Assembly (NCBI RefSeq): GCF_015221875.1
Contig: NZ_JACYGY010000001.1
Location: forward strand, 5,744,501 to 5,808,500
Origin: Dyadobacter subterraneus
GTDB lineage: Bacteria; Bacteroidota; Bacteroidia; Cytophagales; Spirosomataceae
Direction of reading: 5' to 3'
Length of the DNA: 64,000 bases
Shown: one piece after another, positions 16,253-25,982 of the stretch
How positions within the stretch are numbered: position 1 is the stretch's first letter
Layout: each line of letters begins with the position of its first letter
Position numbers and translations under genes: made by a program
The notes under the pieces: model-generated
Databases searched by the model: none
What the model was told of the DNA's origin: nothing
What the model saw: only the letters and a program-made list of their open reading frames with translations

Positions 16253-18643
16253 ATGAAGGCATTTTATCTGATCTGTACTTTTCTGATTTCCGGATTTTGT
16301 GTTCGTGCGCAGGGCCTTAAAATTACAGGAACTGTCAGGGACTCGGCTACGCGTGCACCGCTGCCGGGTGCTACGATTATTGTCGATTACCGCAAAAATC
16401 TGACTACCGAAAAAGTGGATGAAAAAGGAAATTTTCTACTGGAACTGCCAACCGGTGATCACGTTATTACCATCCGCCACGTCGGTTATGAAACGTTCCG
16501 GACCTACATCAAAGATGGTGTCCAGAAAGCCAATTTTAATGTTTTAATGGTTACAACTTCCAGTCAATTGGAAGAAGTAATCGTGACAAGTAAAGGTTAC
16601 GATCAAACCATTCGGCAACCTATTTTAGGATCACTTCAAATCAATATAAAAACGCTTGAAAAACTGCCTTCCGCTTTTGGTGAACTTGATATTTTAAGAA
16701 GCCTGCAAATGTTGCCAGGTGTTTCCAGTGTTGGTGAAGCTTCCAACGGCGTAAATATTCGCGGGGGAACAACGGATCAGACTTTGATATTACTGGACGA
16801 TACTCCGATTTTCAATCCGACGCATATGTTTGGATTATTTTCTGTGATTCCTCCCAACACAGTTAATAGTCTTGATTTGTACAAAGGAAATGTACCTGCA
16901 CGTTTTGGTGGCCGTGTGGCTTCTGTTCTTGATATTTCAACCAAAAACCCAAATCTGGAAAAGTTTAAAATGTCGGGAGGAATAAGTCTGGTATCAAACC
17001 GGCTTATGGCTGACGTCCCGATTATCAAAGGGAAACTTGGGATTTATGTTGCAGGAAGAGGTGCTTTTAATGATTTTATTTTACCAAAACTGGATAAACG
17101 TTTGAACAATATCCGGGCAAAATTCGGAGAACTTTCAACCAAATCTTTTTACCGGATCAATGATAAAAATACGCTAACGTTGATGGGTTATTATAGCAAC
17201 GATTATTTCAAAACTGATCTTCTCACAAATTTGCCAAACGTTGTAGGGACTGATACTTATTATAAACATATTACCACCAATGGAATGCTTCGCTGGCTTC
17301 ATGTTATTTCTCCAAAACTTAATTTGCAGTCATCCGTCATCTATGCCCGTTATGCCCCCGAAATTGGAACAAAAGAAAAAGCTACCGGAAATATTGTAAA
17401 ACTTCCATCATCAGTAGCTCAAAAACAAATTAAATCAAACCTAAATTATCAGCTTGAAAATCATAAAATAGAAACCGGTTTGGTAGCCACGCGGTATACA
17501 ATCATGCCGGGAACGCTGGAACCCGGACTTAGCAAAAGTGTCAATTATATCACCACACCGACAGAAAGAGCCAATGAACTGGCCTGGTATCTTGATGATG
17601 AAATAAAGGTTTCGCCAAAACTGGCCGTTTCCTTTGGATTACGTTACTCTTACTTTATGTCGATTGGAAAATCCGTTGTCAGAAATTATATTCCCGGACA
17701 GCCAAGAGATGATTTTTCTGTCCAAGATTCTACGATATATAGAAACGGACAAATATCCAAAGGTTACGGTGGATTTGAACCGCGCGTCGGGATCAGTTAT
17801 GCTTTAAACGATAGAACTTCTTTGAAATTCGGCTATAATCTGATGCGCCAGTACATTCAGGTTGTTTCCAATACGGCGACTCCAATTCCAACTTCCCGCT
17901 GGAAAACCAGTGATACACATATCAAACCCCAAATCAGTAATTTATTCACGGCTGGCGTTTACCGAACTTTTGACGACAATATTTTTGAAATAACAATGGA
18001 AGGATATTATCGTCAAGCCAACAATATTATCGATTACAAACCCGGTGCAGATTTTCTGCTACAAAAATATCCGGAAACACAGCTTGTTCAGGGAATTAAC
18101 AAATCCTATGGCCTTGAGGTGATGTTATCCAAAAAGAAAGGAAATATGAAAGGCTGGGCTAATTATACTTATGCCAGATCTTTAAACAGAATTGACAAAG
18201 GTGCTCCTTTGATCGAGCTCGTGAACCGGGGCGACTGGTATGCCGCCAATTATGACAAGCCACACACCTTCAACGCATCACTGGATATCACAGTCGACAG
18301 TCACAATTCTTTTGGTCTTATATTCGCTTACAGCACGGGAAGGCCTTATAGTGAGCCCATTGGTTTCATTAATTATCAGAATAACGTTTATCCGTTTTAT
18401 GATAAGCGAAATAATAAACGCATTCCCGATTATCATCGGCTTGATTTTGCCTGGAATATCTACAATCCAAGCATGAAAAACCGCAGATGGCAAGGACACT
18501 GGACTTTTTCGGTCTACAATGTTTATGCGAGGAAAAATGCTTATTCCGTTTTCTTCAAAACTGAAAATAAAGTTACAACGAGTTATCAGCTTAATATTTT
18601 CGCTACACCAATTGTCACAATCGCTTATAATTTCGTTTTCTGA
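16253..18643 (+). CDS. TonB-dependent outer-membrane receptor with carboxypeptidase-like domain
   Basis: This 796-residue protein has a signal peptide (residues 1-20, ending VRAQG). Residues about 22-105 form a carboxypeptidase regulatory-like beta-sandwich, with ITGTVRDSATRAPLPGATI. A plug domain follows at about 120-230, with NGVNIRGGTTDQTLILLDDTPIFNP, and then a beta-barrel ending in the aromatic-rich IAYNFVF. It should import a ligand across the outer membrane using TonB energy. It is shorter than SusC proteins and is paired with a DUF4249 lipoprotein instead of SusD. Its 3' end overlaps the convergent FG-GAP gene by 19 bases. Confidence 0.92.
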   Translation: MKAFYLICTFLISGFCVRAQGLKITGTVRDSATRAPLPGATIIVDYRKNLTTEKVDEKGNFLLELPTGDHVITIRHVGYETFRTYIKDGVQKANFNVLMVTTSSQLEEVIVTSKGYDQTIRQPILGSLQINIKTLEKLPSAFGELDILRSLQMLPGVSSVGEASNGVNIRGGTTDQTLILLDDTPIFNPTHMFGLFSVIPPNTVNSLDLYKGNVPARFGGRVASVLDISTKNPNLEKFKMSGGISLVSNRLMADVPIIKGKLGIYVAGRGAFNDFILPKLDKRLNNIRAKFGELSTKSFYRINDKNTLTLMGYYSNDYFKTDLLTNLPNVVGTDTYYKHITTNGMLRWLHVISPKLNLQSSVIYARYAPEIGTKEKATGNIVKLPSSVAQKQIKSNLNYQLENHKIETGLVATRYTIMPGTLEPGLSKSVNYITTPTERANELAWYLDDEIKVSPKLAVSFGLRYSYFMSIGKSVVRNYIPGQPRDDFSVQDSTIYRNGQISKGYGGFEPRVGISYALNDRTSLKFGYNLMRQYIQVVSNTATPIPTSRWKTSDTHIKPQISNLFTAGVYRTFDDNIFEITMEGYYRQANNIIDYKPGADFLLQKYPETQLVQGINKSYGLEVMLSKKKGNMKGWANYTYARSLNRIDKGAPLIELVNRGDWYAANYDKPHTFNASLDITVDSHNSFGLIFAYSTGRPYSEPIGFINYQNNVYPFYDKRNNKRIPDYHRLDFAWNIYNPSMKNRRWQGHWTFSVYNVYARKNAYSVFFKTENKVTTSYQLNIFATPIVTIAYNFVF

Positions 18644-21600
18644 GTTGCAGTTTTTCTTCTGATAACGACAAGTTTATCGTCGTTTCTCGCAGCAACGATT
18701 GCACTTCCATCTTTCAATTTTAGCTCTTTCAATTTTCTAACCTGCCCTTTTATTTGTAAACCGTTAAGCGGTTTTGGTGTAAAATTACAGTTTCCTTTAT
18801 TGATCAGTACCGTCCCATAATCTGCATCATACCTACCCATTTGAATATTGACATTATAAAAGTTACCCATGATCAAAACATCCGGAAGTTTATCGCCGTT
18901 TGCATCAATAATTTGGGCATCATAATAAGGCGACCATTGCCCCCGGAATTCAAGTGGCTTTAAGCTGAAATTACCTTTCCCGTCATTGACCAGAATCGTA
19001 TTTTCAAAATAATCCGCTTCCAAAACGGCAGCTTCTTTTAATTTTTCTTTTCCAACAATATCACCAATGCTGGCCTTTGCAAACTCAGTTGCATAAATAT
19101 ATTTCTTCTTGATAAACGGCATTTGCTTTTCAATTTCCAGTTTTGTTGGAAACAAAGATTCAGTCCCGTTGAGATAATAAGTCAGAATAGGTTCTCTTCT
19201 TCCGTTGTTATCGTAATCGTTGATATACATCCTAACGGGTTGCTCTTTGCTGGCTTTCATCCTACTGTTTAAACCTAAATTTCCAGCCAGAATATCAAGA
19301 TCACCGTCGCCATCAAAATCATATGGCATTACAAAATTCCACCAACCTTTGCCCTCCGTTAGTAATTTTTTCGTGAAGGTTTTGCCATTATTTTCCATCA
19401 TGCAAATCCCGTCCCATTCCAGAGCAAGCAACAAATCCTGGTCACCGTCTTTATCCATATCCGCCAGTTTTGCATTTTTCACATAACCGATTGAAGACAA
19501 TTCTTTTCCATATTGACTGGTCACATCCGTAAACTTTCCAGTTCCATCATTTTTCAGCAGATAGGATTTAGGAATCTCTCCATAATTAATTGGTACCGCC
19601 CTTCCGCCAATAAATAAATCCACAATTCCATCACCCGTAAAATCAAATGGAACAACGCAGGATGCTGTGACAAAAATATTTGAAAACGCATCCGCCTTGC
19701 CGCTCAGATTGCCCTTTCCGTCATTTAAATAAACCCTTGGCATCTGATATTCCGAGTTGTTGGAATATTCATTTCCTCCGGTGGCCAACACCAAATCCGG
19801 GTGATTATCACGATTCACATCAATCCATTGAGCGTCAACTCCCTCATAGGTACTATCCCTTGTCAGTGCCGGTTGGGCAGATTCTTTAAACAATCCGTTT
19901 GCTGACTGAATAAAAAGATGGCTCTTAAATCTTTTTGAAGCGCCTACAAAAATATCGTCTAGTCCATCATGATTTATATCAGCAATGGCAAGCGCCGGAC
20001 CATCCGCAGAAACTTCAAACGGTATTAAAGAATTGCGATCAAATTCTATAAAATTATTCTCCTCATGACGTATATCCAAACCTAATTTTGCGGCAATATC
20101 TTCGTAACTGTAATCCATCGAACTACGGTTATTTTTAAATTCCTGGTAATTAAAAACAGATAATGTTTTCGAGTAAGTCAGGTTTAAGGAATCTTTCAAA
20201 CCTGCTTTTTTGATGACTTGAAATCTATTATCCGGCCAAATCACAATCATTGAATCAACATCTTCCTTTTTTCCTAATCCAATATTAAGCGGAATTTCCA
20301 TGCTGGATTGAAATCCGCGAACAGGGAATTTTTCATAACTTTCAACCTTATCTTTTTTGAATACCAGACATTTTGATCCGATTGCGTTCAGATTTCCCTG
20401 TGCGCCTTTCAAATACAACCGGACAAAATTATTTTTGGCATGTTTCTTATCTGCAAGATTTTCATAGACAAACACCTTTTCATTGATATTGTTGGTGATA
20501 ATGTCCAGATCTCCGTCATTGTCAAGATCTGCATAAACGGAGCCATTGGAATACGATACCTTATCATTTTCGATAGATCCTTCCAAATCTTTGAAATTGA
20601 GATCTTTTTGATTTGAGAAAAACTTGTTAAGAAGCTTTATTTCTGGCAACTTATCAGCCAGTCTCGGATCATTTTCATCAATATTTTTCTTCTTTAATCT
20701 TTCCTGAACCACATCATCTGATATAAATTTGATGTAATCCGTATCGTTCATCCGCTTTGGAATTCCGTTGGAAATGAAAAGATCTTTCAGTCCGTCATTA
20801 TCAAAATCTGTAAAAAGTGGCGACCAGGACCAGTCCGTTGCGTGGATACCGGAATACATGCCAATTTCACTAAACGTCCCGTTTCCATTATTGAACTGCA
20901 AATTATTTCTCGCAAACTGGTAATTATATCCCTGGCGAATCTTGTACTTGAAAATACTGTACATATCCTCCCCTTCTGACTTCTTCAAAATCTCATAACT
21001 TGAAGGAAGCATATCCAGCGAAACGATTTCCGGAAAAGCATCATTATTTAAATCACCAATATCAATACCCATTGAAAACTGGCTCGTGTGCATGATCGAA
21101 GTTTCAATTTCATCTTTGAAACTTCCGTTTTTCTGGTTGATATAGAGATAATCATTTTCATGGAAATCATTACCAACGTACATATCCGGATATCCGTCAA
21201 AATTGATATCACCAATTCCCAGGCCAAGCCCATAACCAAGTACAGAACTATTAATACCTGTCGTCTTTGAAACTTCTACAAACTTGCCGTTTTCATTTTT
21301 GAAAAGTTTATCGCCGGCAAGGGGATGATAGGTTCCTTCGAAAAGCGCGCGTCTTCCAAAGGTTCCGTTTTGATGAACTGAATGATTCAATTGAAACATA
21401 TCAAGATCACCGTCCAGATCATAATCAAAAAATGCGGCCTGAGTTCCAAAAACTACTAAATCCAATCCATATTCCTTTGATTTTTCTTCATAAACAGGAA
21501 TGCCATCTTTCGTTATTTCCTTGCAGACAAATAAAAGATTATGACCTTTAACACCTTCAAAATCACCAACCTGACTGATGTAAATATCAAGCATTCCATC

Positions 21601-21978
21601 CTGGTTGATGTCCACGATAGATACGCCATTTGACCAGCCTTTTCCGGTTTTGAAGTTAGCCTTTTCGGTAATGTCCTCAAATTTCATCCCCGAACGGTTC
21701 AAATAAATACGGTTGGATTCCTGATTGGCCATAAAACACAGATCAACCAAACCATCATTATTCAAATCGCCCGCACCTACACCACCTCCATTATAGAAGT
21801 ACATGTAGTTAAAAATATTAAAATCTTTGGTCGGCTTTAAAGTATTTGAGAAATCTAACCCGGTTTTTTCAGACGTCAGCAATGTGAAAGCATAATCCCG
21901 TTTTTCTTCCTTGTTAGAACAGGAAACCAGGCTCAGCAGTAAACTGAAAACACTTAATACAAGAACTACTTTTTTCAT
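18625..21978 (-). CDS. FG-GAP/VCBS repeat lipoprotein with UnbV domain, copy 2
   Basis: This 1,117-residue protein has a lipoprotein signal (MKKVVLVLSVFSLLLSLVSC, Cys20). It carries many FG-GAP/VCBS-type repeats marked by Ca-binding-like motifs such as DLNNDGLVD and DYDLDGDLD, which should form one or more beta-propellers. An ASPIC/UnbV domain lies near residues 515-600, recognisable by VRGFQSS and IGLGKKEDVDSMIVIWPDN. Proteins of this architecture (CRTAC1-like) are common downstream of SusCD pairs in Cytophagales, but their role is unknown to me. It is the last gene of the SusCD operon, 11 bases after its paralogue. A surface role in ligand binding or adhesion is inference. Confidence 0.88.
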   Translation of the reverse strand: MKKVVLVLSVFSLLLSLVSCSNKEEKRDYAFTLLTSEKTGLDFSNTLKPTKDFNIFNYMYFYNGGGVGAGDLNNDGLVDLCFMANQESNRIYLNRSGMKFEDITEKANFKTGKGWSNGVSIVDINQDGMLDIYISQVGDFEGVKGHNLLFVCKEITKDGIPVYEEKSKEYGLDLVVFGTQAAFFDYDLDGDLDMFQLNHSVHQNGTFGRRALFEGTYHPLAGDKLFKNENGKFVEVSKTTGINSSVLGYGLGLGIGDINFDGYPDMYVGNDFHENDYLYINQKNGSFKDEIETSIMHTSQFSMGIDIGDLNNDAFPEIVSLDMLPSSYEILKKSEGEDMYSIFKYKIRQGYNYQFARNNLQFNNGNGTFSEIGMYSGIHATDWSWSPLFTDFDNDGLKDLFISNGIPKRMNDTDYIKFISDDVVQERLKKKNIDENDPRLADKLPEIKLLNKFFSNQKDLNFKDLEGSIENDKVSYSNGSVYADLDNDGDLDIITNNINEKVFVYENLADKKHAKNNFVRLYLKGAQGNLNAIGSKCLVFKKDKVESYEKFPVRGFQSSMEIPLNIGLGKKEDVDSMIVIWPDNRFQVIKKAGLKDSLNLTYSKTLSVFNYQEFKNNRSSMDYSYEDIAAKLGLDIRHEENNFIEFDRNSLIPFEVSADGPALAIADINHDGLDDIFVGASKRFKSHLFIQSANGLFKESAQPALTRDSTYEGVDAQWIDVNRDNHPDLVLATGGNEYSNNSEYQMPRVYLNDGKGNLSGKADAFSNIFVTASCVVPFDFTGDGIVDLFIGGRAVPINYGEIPKSYLLKNDGTGKFTDVTSQYGKELSSIGYVKNAKLADMDKDGDQDLLLALEWDGICMMENNGKTFTKKLLTEGKGWWNFVMPYDFDGDGDLDILAGNLGLNSRMKASKEQPVRMYINDYDNNGRREPILTYYLNGTESLFPTKLEIEKQMPFIKKKYIYATEFAKASIGDIVGKEKLKEAAVLEADYFENTILVNDGKGNFSLKPLEFRGQWSPYYDAQIIDANGDKLPDVLIMGNFYNVNIQMGRYDADYGTVLINKGNCNFTPKPLNGLQIKGQVRKLKELKLKDGSAIVAARNDDKLVVIRRKTATQKTKL

Positions 21979-21989
21979 AAATTCAAAAA

Positions 21990-24900
21990 CTATCCTTTGT
22001 TGATTCGGAATAAAACAGGCTTTGAATTATTGACAAGATTAATAAGATAGGGTTTTCCACCGATCATTATCGAACTTATTTGTTTCAATTCTCCATCAAT
22101 GGAATAACCGCTTTGCGTGCTCAAAAGCACATCAAACTTATTATTTCCTTTGTTAATTAACACATTACCGCGACAAGCATCCAGCGCTCCCAGCTGTGGA
22201 ATAAAATGTGAGAAATTGCCACCCACAATCAGATCCGGTTTCCCGTCCCTATTAATATCAGAACTTTCGATTGCATTCAGGCATGAGAGCTGCACCATAT
22301 CAGGCAAAGGAGAAAGTAAAAAATGACCCTTTCCGTCATTGACGGCAATGGCTGATTTAAGATAATTCACAGATCGTTCATAGGTTGAGCTCATAATGTC
22401 CGCCGGAAAAAGATCCTGAATCGAATTATTGGCGTACTCGGAATGCTTGATGTTTTTCTTTTTCAGGAATGGAAATTGCGTAGTCAGATCCCGTTTCAGT
22501 AACACCGGCATATCCCTGGAATCTACCGTTTTGGTCATGACTTTATCAATATTTCCATTTTTATTAAAGTCATTAATCCAGATTTTAACGGGCGATTTAT
22601 CGGTTGCAGTCAGAGAAAAATTCTCTCCGATATTTCCCATAATAAAATCCATATCACCGTCGCTGTCAATATCCAAAACTTTCAGACTTCCCCAAAAACC
22701 ATTGTATTGTTCCAGTCCTGAATTAAGTTTTTTGAACTTGCCACTAGTAAATTCAAATACGGCAGGAGCCATCCAGTCTCCCACTACGATCAGTTCTTCT
22801 TTTTTATCACCATTAACATCAGCCCAAAAAGCATCCCGAATCATACCGGTTTTTGTAAGCTCAGGTGCAATGGTTTTACCCACTTCTTTGAATATTCCGT
22901 GTCCGTCATTTTGGTAAATATAACTTGTCGGAGAGATTCCATATTCTCTTGGCACACTTCTACTCCCAACAAAAAGATCTATATCCCCATCCTTGTCATA
23001 ATCATTTGCCACAATTACGGCCGTGTTCATTCCATTGGGCGGCAATGCTTTTGTATTTATTGCAAAATTACCCTTCCCGTCATTTAAATATAGCCGGGTC
23101 GGCAATTCCTGCGTACGCGGAACAGACTCATTTCCTCCACTTCCGACAACAAGGTCCAGATCACCATCACCATCACAATCAAAAAAAGCAGCGGCGGTGT
23201 CCTCAAAACCTGATAAATCCTGAAAGGTTTTTTGTGTCGATTTTATGAATGCACTCCCATTCTGAATATATAACTGCCCGCCTTGTCCTTTTGCTCCGCA
23301 AATATAAATGTCGTCCTTTCCATCTTTATTTACATCTCCAATAGCAGCTTTCGGACCTTCCTGTGAAAGGAGCATTGGAATGTTTCTCTCATTGAAAAAA
23401 TCGTCATATTTATCTTCTTTGTGCGGATCAAAAGCTGCCGGAACTTCGGAAACCAGATGATTAACAACAACCGGTAATGGTGTAAATATTTTTTGTCCGG
23501 CATCTTTAACTGAAAAATAGAGCATAGTATCAATGGCAGGATTTAACTTAACAGTAAATTTCCGGTTAGGCCAAATGATTCGGACAGAATCGATTTTTGT
23601 GATTCGTCCCAGACCAATCGTCACAGGATATTCCGTGCTGGACTGAAATCCTCTTACCGGATTTATTTGTCTGTCAAAAATCTCATTTCCGGCAAATACT
23701 TCCGCCTTTGCTCCTATGGCAAAAGTGTTAGAACCGTCACCCATTAAGTTTATTTTGACAAAATGGTTACGGTCTTTTTTTGCTTCTGATTTATTTTTAT
23801 AAATGAAACAAGGTTGATTCACATTATTGACCACCAAATCCAAATCTCCGTCATTATCAAGATCAGCATATGCGGCTCCGTTTGAAAAGGATTTTTGATC
23901 CAAACCAAATTCAGTTCCCTTTTCCGGAAATTTTAAAGATCCTTCGTTGTGAAAAAAATTATTAGCGACAGGTGTTGAAGGCATTTTGTCGATAATGTTA
24001 TTCATACTCTCCTTTTCACCTGACATGATCATTTTCTGCACAAGTTCATTGGCAAAAAAATCTATAAAATCCTGGTCAAGAATATCATGAAAAATACCGT
24101 TACATACGAAAATATCTGTTTTTGAATCGTTATCCGCGTCAAACATCAAAGCTCCCCAACTCCAGTCACTCGATGCTACGCCTGAGTAATTCGAAATTTC
24201 ACTAAAAGTGCCGTCCTGATTATTGAACTGGAGGCTGTTTTGCATGTATTGATTGTAAAATCCCTTGTCCTTTTTTAGATTAAAAAGGTAATGATTTTCA
24301 AAAGAAGTAGTGGTTTTTAATCTATATTCATCCCGGGGAAGCATATCTGTGACAAATAATTCAGGATAGCCGTCATTATTAATATCGGCCATATCCGCAC
24401 CCATAGAAGCCAGACTGGTATGTTTTACGCGTTTTTCCAGTTCTTCGGAAAAGGTACCGTTTTTGTTATTGATGTATAAATAATCTTTTTCATAAAAATC
24501 ATTACAAATGTAAAGATCCGGATATTGGTCGCCGTTGATATCTCCTACTGTTACGCCCAGCCCAAAACCGATCAGACTTCCATATATACCTGCTTCTTCA
24601 CTTACATCGACAAATTTTCCGTTATCATTTCTAAGCAATTTATCTCCGCCACCTTTCTTCAAAAAGTCTTTTACCGGCCAGTCTTTTGCTCTTACGTCCC
24701 GGTTGTTTGAGTAGTTTAATGTATTGACAGGTATAAAACTGTTGTTCAAAATAAACGCATCAAGGTCCCCGTCGAGGTCATAATCAAAGAATGCTGTATG
24801 TGTGGTATAACCGTCTTCATTCAAATTATATTTTGCCGCAGATTCTGTGAAAGTAAGGTTTCCATTATTGATGTAAAGTGCATTTTCCTGGCTCACTCCT

Positions 24901-25328
24901 TTTTGATAGCCAGCATTACAAACATAAATATCCAGCAGACCGTCATTGTTTATATCCACCATCACAGTTCCGGTACTCCACTTCATGGATTCAGCAACAC
25001 CCGCTTTTGCTGTTATATCTTCAAATTTGAAATTCCCTTTGTTCAGATACAATTTATTGTCGCCCATATTGGCGGTGAAATAAATATCAGGTAAGCCATC
25101 ATTGTTGATATCTCCAACAGAAACACCACCGCCATTGTAAAAATTACGGTATGTAAAAATGTTAAAGTCCTCCCGGTTGACTACTTTATTTTCAAAATTA
25201 ATACCAGAATCAGAGGCATCTACAAGCTCAAATAAGGTACTATCATTTTTACTTTTTTGACAAGAACAAAAGATAAAAAATGCTAAAATTACAGTGCATA
25301 AATTTGACGGTCTAAACTGGTTACTCAT
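21990..25328 (-). CDS. FG-GAP/VCBS repeat lipoprotein with UnbV domain, copy 1
   Basis: This is a 1,112-residue paralogue of the next gene with the same layout. The lipoprotein signal ends in FIFCSCQKS. FG-GAP repeats such as DINNDGLPDIYFTAN and DYDLDGDLDAFILNN run through the protein. An ASPIC/UnbV domain lies near residues 530-620 (VRGFQSSTEYP, then GLGRITKIDSVRIIWPN). The two proteins align from the first repeat (YNGGGV followed by GD-NNDGL) onward, so they arose by tandem duplication. It overlaps the preceding lipoprotein gene by 4 bases (ATGA), a sign of translational coupling. Function is unknown; it is probably displayed on the outer membrane as an accessory of the SusCD importer. Confidence 0.88.
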   Translation of the reverse strand: MSNQFRPSNLCTVILAFFIFCSCQKSKNDSTLFELVDASDSGINFENKVVNREDFNIFTYRNFYNGGGVSVGDINNDGLPDIYFTANMGDNKLYLNKGNFKFEDITAKAGVAESMKWSTGTVMVDINNDGLLDIYVCNAGYQKGVSQENALYINNGNLTFTESAAKYNLNEDGYTTHTAFFDYDLDGDLDAFILNNSFIPVNTLNYSNNRDVRAKDWPVKDFLKKGGGDKLLRNDNGKFVDVSEEAGIYGSLIGFGLGVTVGDINGDQYPDLYICNDFYEKDYLYINNKNGTFSEELEKRVKHTSLASMGADMADINNDGYPELFVTDMLPRDEYRLKTTTSFENHYLFNLKKDKGFYNQYMQNSLQFNNQDGTFSEISNYSGVASSDWSWGALMFDADNDSKTDIFVCNGIFHDILDQDFIDFFANELVQKMIMSGEKESMNNIIDKMPSTPVANNFFHNEGSLKFPEKGTEFGLDQKSFSNGAAYADLDNDGDLDLVVNNVNQPCFIYKNKSEAKKDRNHFVKINLMGDGSNTFAIGAKAEVFAGNEIFDRQINPVRGFQSSTEYPVTIGLGRITKIDSVRIIWPNRKFTVKLNPAIDTMLYFSVKDAGQKIFTPLPVVVNHLVSEVPAAFDPHKEDKYDDFFNERNIPMLLSQEGPKAAIGDVNKDGKDDIYICGAKGQGGQLYIQNGSAFIKSTQKTFQDLSGFEDTAAAFFDCDGDGDLDLVVGSGGNESVPRTQELPTRLYLNDGKGNFAINTKALPPNGMNTAVIVANDYDKDGDIDLFVGSRSVPREYGISPTSYIYQNDGHGIFKEVGKTIAPELTKTGMIRDAFWADVNGDKKEELIVVGDWMAPAVFEFTSGKFKKLNSGLEQYNGFWGSLKVLDIDSDGDMDFIMGNIGENFSLTATDKSPVKIWINDFNKNGNIDKVMTKTVDSRDMPVLLKRDLTTQFPFLKKKNIKHSEYANNSIQDLFPADIMSSTYERSVNYLKSAIAVNDGKGHFLLSPLPDMVQLSCLNAIESSDINRDGKPDLIVGGNFSHFIPQLGALDACRGNVLINKGNNKFDVLLSTQSGYSIDGELKQISSIMIGGKPYLINLVNNSKPVLFRINKG

Positions 25329-25909
25329 AACTTCGCTGATGTCTTTTGGGCATTAAATAATTCTTCTTCTGTAATATTCATCAGTTGAAAAGTAGGTTTT
25401 TTACAAACTACTGTACCTTCCATGGGAAAGAATTCTGTGGCTTCCTGAAAATCACTGTATTTACCTACTTTTCCTTTTACTTTAATAACGACTTTGTCTT
25501 TTGAAAATTCCTGAAGAGTTACAATTCCCTCAGACATCACATATCCTACACCGATCATTTTTTTTCTATCCAGAAGTTTTCCCATTTTCACTCCTGCATT
25601 CACCTGATTATCAGCAAAAACTTCTTTTTTGACAGGCACGGCTACATACCAGTTTTCTCCCCCAAAACTAATAATTGTTCTGTCATCAAACTGGTCAACC
25701 AAGGTCATACTCAAGAGTTTGTCGGATGCATTTATCTCTGCTGAAAAAACTCCTTCGGATGGATAAAATTCTTTGTTATTAACTTTATAAATAGCTTTTG
25801 CCTGTTTGTCAGCTAATTGATTGTATATGCTATCTTCACTTGTATCAGGACTGCACGATGAAAATAATAAAGAAAGGATTAAGCTGGCGGCAATTTTTAA
25901 ATGATTCAT
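25325..25909 (-). CDS. Small lipoprotein of the SusCD operon, unknown function
   Basis: This 194-residue lipoprotein begins MNHLKIAASLILSLLFSSC, giving Cys19 for lipidation, and then has a Ser/Asp/Glu-rich linker. The mature part seems to be a single beta-rich domain with a segment FFPMEGTVVCKKP near its end. I do not recognise a family. It lies 73 bases after susD, beyond a strong hairpin, and is coupled by ATGA to the FG-GAP gene. Conservation of this small gene beside FG-GAP lipoproteins elsewhere would suggest a shared role, but that cannot be checked here. Confidence 0.75.
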   Translation of the reverse strand: MNHLKIAASLILSLLFSSCSPDTSEDSIYNQLADKQAKAIYKVNNKEFYPSEGVFSAEINASDKLLSMTLVDQFDDRTIISFGGENWYVAVPVKKEVFADNQVNAGVKMGKLLDRKKMIGVGYVMSEGIVTLQEFSKDKVVIKVKGKVGKYSDFQEATEFFPMEGTVVCKKPTFQLMNITEEELFNAQKTSAKL

Positions 25910-25930
25910 AAATTTTTAAAATCAATAAAA

Positions 25931-25963
25931 ACAAAAATGCTCGAATACATCGAGCATTTTTGT
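25931..25963 (-). terminator. Hairpin between susD and the downstream lipoprotein gene
   Basis: ACAAAAATGCTCG at 25931-25943 and CGAGCATTTTTGT at 25951-25963 are perfect 13-base arms with a 7-base loop. Read on the minus strand the stem is followed by a T-rich stretch, as in an intrinsic terminator. It would lower expression of the three downstream genes relative to susCD. Confidence 0.75.
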
Positions 25964-25982
25964 AAAAGAAAAAATAATATTT

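Noticed and set aside
18625..25328. Type IX secretion of the FG-GAP proteins
   Set aside because: Both have lipoprotein signals and neither ends in a recognisable C-terminal sorting domain.
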